Shown here piece after piece: positions 57,939-64,000 of a stretch of 64,000 bases of DNA. This stretch comes from RAM1 sp050247515 (GTDB lineage Bacteria > Pseudomonadota > Gammaproteobacteria > Burkholderiales > Burkholderiaceae_C). The position numbers and the translations under genes are program-made. Below the pieces are notes generated by a model that was given only the letters and a program-made list of their open reading frames with translations, searched no databases and was not told the origin of the DNA. The stretch spans positions 50,613 through 114,612 of the forward strand of contig JBFWUB010000016.1 in assembly GCA_050247515.1 (NCBI GenBank), in the 5' to 3' direction. The number at the start of each line of letters is the position of its first letter. The stretch's first letter is position 1.

Positions 57939-58916
57939 TCAGAACAGGTTTTCCTGGTCCGAGAACAAACTCATCACCGACTCGCCCTTGGCGATGCGCT
58001 GGATCGTCTCGGCGATCAGCGGGGCCACGGAGAGCTGGCGGATTTTCTGGCAATCCGCGGCCGCCTGGCTCAGCGGGATGGTGTTGGTCACCACGACTTC
58101 GTCAAGCGCCGAGCCCTGGGCAATGCGCTCAATGGCCGGGCCCGAGAAGATCGGGTGGGTGCAATACGCGTAAACCTTCTTGGCGCCGCGCTCCTTGAGC
58201 ACCTCGGCGGCCTTCACCAGCGTGCCGGCGGTGTCGATCATGTCGTCCATGATCACGCAGTTGCGGCCGTCGATCTCGCCGATCACGTGCATGACTTCGC
58301 TCACGTTGGCGCGCGGGCGGCGCTTGTCGATGATGGCCATGTCGCAGTCAAGCTGCTTGGCCAGTGCCCGTGCGCGCACCACGCCGCCCACGTCCGGGCT
58401 GACGACGATCAGGTCTTCGTAATTCTTGCTGCGCACATCGCCCAGCAAAACGGGCGATGCATAAATGTTGTCCACGGGGATGTCGAAAAAGCCCTGGATC
58501 TGGTCGGCGTGCAGGTCCATGGTCAGCACGCGGGCCACGCCCACGGTCTGCAGCAGGTTGGCCACGACCTTGGCCGAGATTGGCACGCGGGCCGAGCGCG
58601 GTCGGCGATCCTGGCGGGCGTAGCCGAAATAGGGGATGACGGCGCTGATGCGTTCGGCCGACGCGCGCTTGAGCGCATCCACCATGATCAGCAGTTCCAT
58701 GAGGTTTTCATTTGTCGGCGCGCAGGTGGACTGCACGACGAAGACATCACGGGCGCGAACGTTCTGATTGATTTCGACGGTGACTTCGCCGTCAGAGAAG
58801 CGGCCGACCTGCGCGTTGCCCAGCGTGATGCCCAGGTGCTGGGCGATCTCGGCGGCCATGCCGGGGTTGGCATTGCCGGTGAAAACCACGAAGTCGGGAG
58901 ATGGAGCAGCCTGCAT
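57939..58916 (-). CDS. prs: Ribose-phosphate pyrophosphokinase
   Basis: A 325-residue enzyme that makes PRPP from ribose 5-phosphate and ATP. VGRFSDGEVTVEINQNVR, the ATP region YFGYARQDRR, MDLHADQIQGFFD and the PRPP loop (CVIMDDMIDTAGTL) are all present. The start follows the tRNA-Gln gene by 75 bp. Confidence 0.95.
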   Translation of the reverse strand: MQAAPSPDFVVFTGNANPGMAAEIAQHLGITLGNAQVGRFSDGEVTVEINQNVRARDVFVVQSTCAPTNENLMELLIMVDALKRASAERISAVIPYFGYARQDRRPRSARVPISAKVVANLLQTVGVARVLTMDLHADQIQGFFDIPVDNIYASPVLLGDVRSKNYEDLIVVSPDVGGVVRARALAKQLDCDMAIIDKRRPRANVSEVMHVIGEIDGRNCVIMDDMIDTAGTLVKAAEVLKERGAKKVYAYCTHPIFSGPAIERIAQGSALDEVVVTNTIPLSQAAADCQKIRQLSVAPLIAETIQRIAKGESVMSLFSDQENLF

Positions 58917-58991
58917 GAGGGTCCCAGCGAGTTTTAACGTTTGTGCCTGTACGTTGAGCGTCGCGGCACGTGGCCGCGCGCCGAACGTATT

Positions 58992-59068
58992 TGGCAGGGG
59001 AGAAAGGATTCGAACCTTTGCATGCCGGAATCAAAATCCGGTGCCTTAACCAGCTTGGCGACTCCCCT
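58992..59068 (-). tRNA. tRNA-Gln (anticodon UUG)
   Basis: Reading the minus strand, acceptor AGGGGAG (59068-59062) pairs with CTCCCCT (59002-58996), discriminator G is at 58995, and CCA is encoded at 58994-58992. The anticodon stem CCGGA/TCCGG holds loop TTTTGAT, anticodon TTG, and GGTTCGAATCC is the T arm. It lies between ispE and prs, a common position in betaproteobacteria. Confidence 0.95.
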
Positions 59069-59100
59069 ACACAGGTCAACAGCCAGAAGCTGCCAACCGA

Positions 59101-59946
59101 TCAATCGTCGCTGGGTGCCCACCCCACCAGGGGATGAACATCCAAATTCCCACAGTCCCTGACCTGCCAGCCTGCCGGAGCGGCCTGCAAGACCTTGTCT
59201 TGTGGCATCTGCGCAAACACCGCACTGCCTGAGCCGGTCATCCGGCCTTGCAACCCCTGGGACGCAAGCCAATCCAGGGCTTGCGTCACCGCCGGGCAAA
59301 GCCTTTGGGCAACGGGCTGCAGGTCGTTCTGGCCAAAACCATACGGGTTTGCAGCAAAGCCTGAAATTATAGCAGTTTCATGCTGCCGTTCCAGCCCCTC
59401 GTCACGGAATATGAGCCCGGTTTCCAGCCCTTCAGTGGGTTTGACCACGGCAAAGCGCGCCGGCGGCAGGTCCAGCGGGGTGATCTGCTCGCCGATTCCC
59501 TCGACCCACGCATTGCGCCCCCGCAGGAAAAACGGCACATCCGCACCCAGCGTCAGGCCGATCTGTTCCAGACGGGACAGCGGCAGGTTCAGCCCCCACA
59601 GGCGGTTCAGCGCCAGCAAGCAGGTGGCCGCGTCGGATGAGCCGCCGCCCATGCCTGCCTGGGCCGGCAGGCGCTTTTCGACGCCGATCCAGGCGCCTTG
59701 GGTGGTTGCACCGGCGGTCTGCAGGGCCCGCGCGGCCCGAATCACCAGGTCGTCAGCGGGCAAAGGGGTGGTCAGGTCTTCACGGGTGATTGAGCCGTTG
59801 TCGCGCCGCTCGAAGTGCAGCGTGTCGCACCAGTCCACCAGCATGAAGGCCGATTGCAGCAGGTGGTAGCCGTCCGCGCGCCGCCCCGTGATGTGCAGGA
59901 ACAGGTTCAGCTTGGCCGGTGCCGGCACCTCGTACAGCGCGCGCAT
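59101..59946 (-). CDS. ispE: 4-diphosphocytidyl-2-C-methyl-D-erythritol kinase
   Basis: A 281-residue GHMP kinase of the non-mevalonate isoprenoid pathway. The start (VPAPAKLNLFLHITGRRADGYH) and the ATP loop PAQAGMGGGSSDAATCLLAL are diagnostic; the late MTGSGSAVFAQ is the third GHMP motif. It overlaps the lolB stop by one base and is followed by the tRNA-Gln gene. Confidence 0.95.
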   Translation of the reverse strand: MRALYEVPAPAKLNLFLHITGRRADGYHLLQSAFMLVDWCDTLHFERRDNGSITREDLTTPLPADDLVIRAARALQTAGATTQGAWIGVEKRLPAQAGMGGGSSDAATCLLALNRLWGLNLPLSRLEQIGLTLGADVPFFLRGRNAWVEGIGEQITPLDLPPARFAVVKPTEGLETGLIFRDEGLERQHETAIISGFAANPYGFGQNDLQPVAQRLCPAVTQALDWLASQGLQGRMTGSGSAVFAQMPQDKVLQAAPAGWQVRDCGNLDVHPLVGWAPSDD

Positions 59947-60449
59947 CAGCGGTCCAGCACAAGGCGCAGGTCGGCTGCGGGGGCAGGGGCCGTGCGGCGC
60001 GCCTGCAGCCGGCCGGTGGGCAGTTCCGTCAGGTCGGCGCTCCAGCCGGCGGCCTGGGTAGGCACGCCGGCCAGCCAGTCAAACAGGGCGGCGACGGGCA
60101 GGGGGGTGCCGGTGGCGTGAGCTGCCAGCGCGTCCAGCGAGTCGAAATCCTGCACGTCGGAGCCCGATCGCAGCGTGGCCTTCCCGGGCGCCCAGGTCAG
60201 CTGCGCGGCGGTGTTGCCAAGCGGGGTGCGCAGTGCGAGCTCACCGGCTTCGGCGCGCCCCTTGAGCTCAAACGCGGCGGTGAACGACTGGGGCGGCGTG
60301 CTGTCCAGGCGCAGCGCCAGGCGCCCGCTCCATGGGCCTTGCGCAGTGCCGCGGTCTGCGGACGGCGGGGGTGTGGCGCAGCCCGCGCCCAGCAATGCAG
60401 CGACCAGGGCCAGGGCACACACCCTGCGTGCAGTTGCCGCAGGCATCAC
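59946..60449 (-). CDS. lolB: Outer membrane lipoprotein LolB
   Basis: A 167-residue lipoprotein with lipobox GAGC (Cys24). LolB receives lipoproteins from LolA and inserts them in the outer membrane. WSGRLALRLDS, FELKGRAEAGELALRTPLG and WLAGVP fit the family; the sequence is short and diverged, so context (TPR gene-lolB-ispE) matters. Its ATG overlaps the TPR gene stop by 4 bp. Confidence 0.88.
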   Translation of the reverse strand: MMPAATARRVCALALVAALLGAGCATPPPSADRGTAQGPWSGRLALRLDSTPPQSFTAAFELKGRAEAGELALRTPLGNTAAQLTWAPGKATLRSGSDVQDFDSLDALAAHATGTPLPVAALFDWLAGVPTQAAGWSADLTELPTGRLQARRTAPAPAADLRLVLDR

Positions 60450-62190
60450 AGCCGCACGCCCAGGCGCTTGAGCGTGCCCTGCAGCGTTTCGTTCTCCGCG
60501 TTGAGCAACAGGCCCTCTTTCCAGATGGCCTGGGCGCGCTCACGCTGGCCGAGGCTCCACAGCACTTCGCCCAGGTGCGCCGCGATTTCTGCGTCGGGAC
60601 GCGACTTGTAGGCCGCTTCCAGGATGCGCAGCGCCTCGGCCTTGTTGCCCATGCGGAATTCGACCCAGCCCAGGCTGTCGGAGATGAAGGGGTCACCGGG
60701 TGCGAATTCAAGCGCCTTCTGGATCAATTGCTTGGCCTCGGGCAGGCGCACGTTGCGGTCCGCCAGCGAGTAGCCCAGCGCGTTGTACGCGTGGTGGTAG
60801 TCAGGTCGCACCGCGATCAGCTGGCGCAGCAGCCGCTCCATCTCGTCCAGGCGTTCCAGCTTCTCGGCCAGCATGGCCTGGTCATAGATCAGCTCGGTGT
60901 CCTTGGGGTCGCGGGCAATGGCCTGGGCCAGCAGGTCGTACGCGGCCTGGTACTGCTTGTTGTCGCGCAGCAGCTGCACCTCGGCGGTGAGCTTCAGGCG
61001 GGCATCGGTGGGGTTGCGCTCGGGGATGGACTGCAGCAGCTTGCGCGCTTCGGCCACCTTGCCCTGGCGCGCCAGAATGGAGGCGCGGCGATTTTGCGCG
61101 CTGATCAGCGCCTGCGCGTTGTCGATGCGGTCCAGCCAGGCTTCGGCTGCCGCGAAATCACGGCGGCGCTCGGCGATTTGCGCCAGCGACAGGTAAGCCT
61201 GGGCCAAACCCCGGCTTCGCTCATCGCCCGAGGATTGTTCCTGGGCAAGCTCGACGTACCGCTTGAGCGAGGCTTCTGCCTGCGGCAACTGGTTGTCCTG
61301 CACCTGCAGCGTGCCCAGCACCAGCCAGGCTTCGGCGAAGGTTGGGCGGCTGGTGGTGACCACCTGGAGCTGGCGCGAGGCTTCCGCGTAACGCTGTGCA
61401 TCCAGCAGCGCCCGGGCATAGCCCATGCGCAGCTCTGGTGCGGGCGTGCCATCCATGTATTTGCGCACGATGGCCTCGGCCTGCGGCGTTTTGGGGTCCA
61501 TCAGCTCCAGCGCGAGCAGCGCGGGGCCCTCGGCGCCAGGGTTCACGGCCTGCCCGCGCCGGGCGGCATCCAGCGCACCCGCCGGATCTGATGCGGCCAG
61601 CCGCATGCGGCCCACCGTGGTCCATGCCGCAGCGCCGGTGTCCTGCTGTGTGAGGTAGGTGGCCAGCGCCTGCTCCACCACGCCGGCAGCCAGTCGGCGG
61701 TCAGCCGCGCGCGCATAGTGCCGAGGCACCAGGCTGATCGCCACGTTGCGTTCGCCGGCAGGCGCCAGCGCAATTGCGGTGCGAAGCGGCTCCGCGCTTT
61801 CCGCCAGGCGGTTCAGCGCAATGAGAATCTGCATCATGAGGCGGTTGGCGTCGCGCGAGCCGAGCTGTGCTTCCCGCCAGGCGCGCGCGGCCTGCAAGGC
61901 CGCATCGCCTGAGCGCGACTGGAAGGCAATCTCAACCGCGCGCTGGTACAGCTTGGCGTCGTTGGTCTTGCGCGCTGCGTCCAGAATCAGGGAATAGCCG
62001 GCGCCTGGCTCGTTGCCGCGCGCATTGAGTTCGCCCAGCAGCAGCTGGTAGAAGAGCTCACCGTCCAGCGCGGAGCTGGCGGGAGCCGCGGGTGTGTCAG
62101 CGGCTTGGCCGCCTGTGGTTTGCGCTGTTGCGGGCAGCACGCCGCACGCAAGGAGAATGGCCATGGCCAGGGGGGTGAATCGCGGGGAGG
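60446..62190 (-). CDS. TPR protein, 5' end interrupted by a group II intron
   Basis: The visible exon encodes a secreted repeat protein of the kind found before lolB in betaproteobacteria: a signal peptide (PLAMAILLACGVLPATAQ), then many TPR helices such as AEAWLVLGTLQVQDNQLPQAEASL and HHAYNALGYSLADRNVRLPEA, ending WKEGLLLNAENETLQGTL. The reading frame runs on through intron domain V to 62299, but that part is intron RNA, not native protein. The intron's 3' boundary is near 62190/62191, so the native start codon lies upstream of the intron, outside the window. ATG 62164 could give a 572-residue product without splicing. Confidence 0.8.
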
Positions 62191-62226
62191 GTAAGGACCG
62201 AGCCTCGCGGCTCGATCCTCCCCTAA

Positions 62227-62260
62227 GAACCGGACGTGCGTCTTTCGACGCATCCGGCTC
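62227..62260 (-). ncRNA. Group II intron domain V
   Basis: The 34-base hairpin starts GAGCCGGATGCG, has the GAAA loop in GTCGAAAGAC, and ends CACGTCCGGTTC. This is the catalytic core hairpin of bacterial group II introns, with compensatory pairs relative to the common GAGCCGTATGCG version. Confidence 0.88.
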
Positions 62261-62331
62261 ACGCACGACCATTGGCTTCGTAGATTCATCGGGCTGCATG
62301 ACCCTAGTCTACGCCTCCAAATTAAAGTCCC

Positions 62332-64000
62332 TCATGCCAGGACCGGCTTGGTTACCTCCAAACCCAGGGCGTGTACCCGCCGGTGACAGACCGGGTGCAG
62401 TAACACCCGGTTGGCCAGAGCATTGCTCCCGCCGTACATCCGATAGACGATGTGGTGATCGTCTGCGTCTTCAGCACTGTCCAGTAACGTCTCACACAAG
62501 GCGCAATAGCCGCCCTGCTGCATCCACAGCTTTAGCCGCTGCGCACTCCGGATGTCTTGAGACATCCTTGCCGCTTGCAGCCGTTCGCCGTAGAGCACCC
62601 ACGCAGGATCAAAGGGGTTGTAGGCCCCCATGACCTTCTGATGCCGCACGATTGGCGTGTCCGCCAGTTTGTCCAGCACGTCCATTGCAGCGTCTCCTCG
62701 TTCGTCCAGCGCAGCCGTGGCGAAACCCCGGCGTGTGCCGAGTTGTCGCCAGTAGTGGTCGTAAACCCACTTGCTGGTCTTTCGAGGATGTCTGCGCTGC
62801 CCCCATCGCATCAGGCGCCACCCAATCAGGTGGTCCAACCGCGAGAAGGCAGCTTTGGCGACCACTCCTTTGTGGTACTCAGCCCAGCCGCGAAGGACCG
62901 GGTTGAGGTTCTTGATGAGCCGCTCCGTAGGAACTGACAGCGAACCTTCGATCAGCTCCCGCACCTTGTCGTAGAACGCTTTCACGTTTTTCTTACTCGG
63001 CTTGATGAGCATCTTTCCGCGGTACTTGCGGAAGTTCCATCCAAGGAAGTCGAAGCCTTCATCAATGTGAACGATCCGGGTTTTCTCCTCGGAAAACGCC
63101 AGTCCCCGCTCACGCAGGAAGTGGACGATCCAAGGTTGAACCACTGCTTCCAGCAACTCTTTGGAGTCGCCGGTTACGACAAAATCGTCCGCGTAACGGA
63201 CCACATTGACTTTTGCCTTCTGGGCCTTCTCGAATCCCAGCGTAGCCACGAGGTGGCGTCGCAGAGTACTTTCGAGCCCGTTCAGGGTGACGTTCGCTAA
63301 CGTCGGCGAGATGATCCCGCCTTGCGGCGTTCCCATCTCGGTGCGGTGCAGCTGTCCTCTATCGACGACTCCTGCTTTCAACCACTTTCGGAGAACACGC
63401 TTGTTCATGTGAACATGCGCTAGCAACCAGTCGTGATTGATGTTGTCGAAAAAGCCCGTGATGTCCGCGTCCAAAATCCATTGCGCGGATGCGCGTTTGG
63501 ATAGCGACAAGAACAACTGGCTCCGGGCATCGTGCGTGGATCGCCCTTTCCGAAAGCCGTAGCTGTTCGGATCGGACGCGCACTCTGCTACCGGTTCCAG
63601 CGCGAGCAGGTGGAGTGCCTGCATCGCCCGGTCGAACATGGTTGGAATGCCCAGAGGGCGCTCTTTCCCGTTCGCTTTCGGAATCCAGACTCGGCGCAGA
63701 GGCTTCGCCCGATATCCCGATTTACCCATCCGACACACCGCGTTCCATTTGGCTTCCGGTGTTGACCAGAGTTCGCGATCGACGCCACTCGTTCGCTTCC
63801 CTCGGTTCTCGGTAACTCTCCTGACCGCCAATGCCTTGGCCTGCCAGGATCGAACAAGGCTTCTCTGAAGGCGTTTGACCCTCCGATAGTCCTTGTCCAT
63901 TTCTGCCTGCGCAATGCGCGTCTGCATCTTCCCGACGAACAGTTGGACCAGTCCCCAGTCAATGAGGTGCCAGTCGTTGGGTTCGCCTGAAGACGCAGCG
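62332..64000 (-). CDS. ltrA: Group II intron reverse transcriptase/maturase with HNH endonuclease, 5' partial
   Basis: The frame is open to the window's edge, beyond ATG 63927, and the upstream residues (NDWHLIDWGLVQLFVGKMQ) look like the family N-terminus, so the true start is outside. RT domain: RVWIPKANGKERPLGIPT, DADITGFFDNINH, TEMGTPQGGIISP and the catalytic VVRYADDFVV. Maturase domain X follows (FDFLGWNFRKYRGKML, LNPVLRGWAEYHKGV). The C-terminal HNH domain is CALCETLLDSAEDADDHHIVYR and HPVCHRRVH. All key residues are intact, so the intron may be mobile. Confidence 0.93.
   Translation of the reverse strand, partial: AASSGEPNDWHLIDWGLVQLFVGKMQTRIAQAEMDKDYRRVKRLQRSLVRSWQAKALAVRRVTENRGKRTSGVDRELWSTPEAKWNAVCRMGKSGYRAKPLRRVWIPKANGKERPLGIPTMFDRAMQALHLLALEPVAECASDPNSYGFRKGRSTHDARSQLFLSLSKRASAQWILDADITGFFDNINHDWLLAHVHMNKRVLRKWLKAGVVDRGQLHRTEMGTPQGGIISPTLANVTLNGLESTLRRHLVATLGFEKAQKAKVNVVRYADDFVVTGDSKELLEAVVQPWIVHFLRERGLAFSEEKTRIVHIDEGFDFLGWNFRKYRGKMLIKPSKKNVKAFYDKVRELIEGSLSVPTERLIKNLNPVLRGWAEYHKGVVAKAAFSRLDHLIGWRLMRWGQRRHPRKTSKWVYDHYWRQLGTRRGFATAALDERGDAAMDVLDKLADTPIVRHQKVMGAYNPFDPAWVLYGERLQAARMSQDIRSAQRLKLWMQQGGYCALCETLLDSAEDADDHHIVYRMYGGSNALANRVLLHPVCHRRVHALGLEVTKPVLA

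Larger units (their letters stand above)
62191..64000 (-). mobile_element. Group II intron, 3' part; 5' end beyond the window
   Basis: The element is on the minus strand. It holds the reverse transcriptase/maturase frame (62332 to the window end), domain V (62227-62260) and a domain VI-like stem GATCGAGCC/GGCTCGGTC (about 62198-62222). The 3' boundary is read at ...TTAC next to 62190, fitting the usual AY end. The 5' domains I-III lie to the right of the window. It sits in the 5' coding region of the TPR gene. Confidence 0.82.

Noticed and set aside
62191..62299. N-terminal extension of the TPR protein to 62299
   Set aside because: This stretch is group II intron domain V/VI sequence, not native coding sequence.

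Overview
The window is a GC-rich, gene-dense chromosomal segment of a betaproteobacterium, most likely order Burkholderiales and probably family Comamonadaceae. This rests on base composition, the housekeeping order TPR protein-lolB-ispE-tRNA-Gln-prs-rplY-pth, rsmD next to coaD, ftsY divergent from a pair of M16 peptidases, and several small proteins of a type typical of that family. No species can be named from the sequence alone. Two runs of ten N (46879-46888 and 49521-49530) show it is a scaffolded draft assembly.

Left part (1-24 kb). A short operon carries a kinase fragment, a fused two-domain sugar transferase and a nucleoside hydrolase, a combination that resembles arsenosugar-type pathways. 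Next is a divergent cluster (4.1-7.0 kb) around three copies of a 15-bp palindrome: a lipoprotein and a small membrane protein leftward, a DUF2141 protein, a short-chain dehydrogenase and a TetR regulator rightward. Then come a Tim44-like protein, a solute-binding protein with NhaR, a tRNA hydroxylase (TrhO) with a pseudouridine synthase, a serine hydrolase, a MipA-like porin and an AhpD-like protein. At 15.2-19.5 kb lies a complete reactive-sulfur module: a BigR/SqrR-type repressor, two YeeE/YedE half-transporters, a DUF442 sulfurtransferase and a SulP transporter, divergent from a persulfide dioxygenase. They share a perfectly symmetric double promoter. An acyltransferase, a STAS-like protein, an HD-GYP protein and a TetR regulator follow.

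Middle part (24-45 kb). A methyl-accepting chemotaxis protein sits downstream of a soluble periplasmic Cache protein. It is followed by a YnjBCD-type ABC importer, ftsY divergent from two M16 peptidases (one active, one lacking the zinc motif), rsmD and coaD. An eight-gene leftward run encodes a dipeptide-type ABC importer (two permeases, two ATPases, binding protein), an amidase, a TTC38-like repeat protein and an alpha/beta hydrolase.

Right part (45-64 kb). A two-partner secretion system has a TpsB transporter upstream of a giant TpsA exoprotein with a TPS domain, a Gly/Ala/Thr-rich repeat region, one MBG domain, eleven YDG-type repeats, a Pro-rich stalk and a C-terminal cysteine pair. Each N gap in this gene is flanked by exactly 127 bp of identical sequence. 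Removing one copy plus the Ns at both gaps restores a single frame of 2811 residues. The last 8 kb hold a ferredoxin, the housekeeping run from pth to lolB, a 269-bp palindromic MITE-like element just upstream of pth, and, at the right edge, a group II intron (reverse transcriptase/maturase with HNH domain, plus domain V) inserted at the 5' end of the TPR gene.
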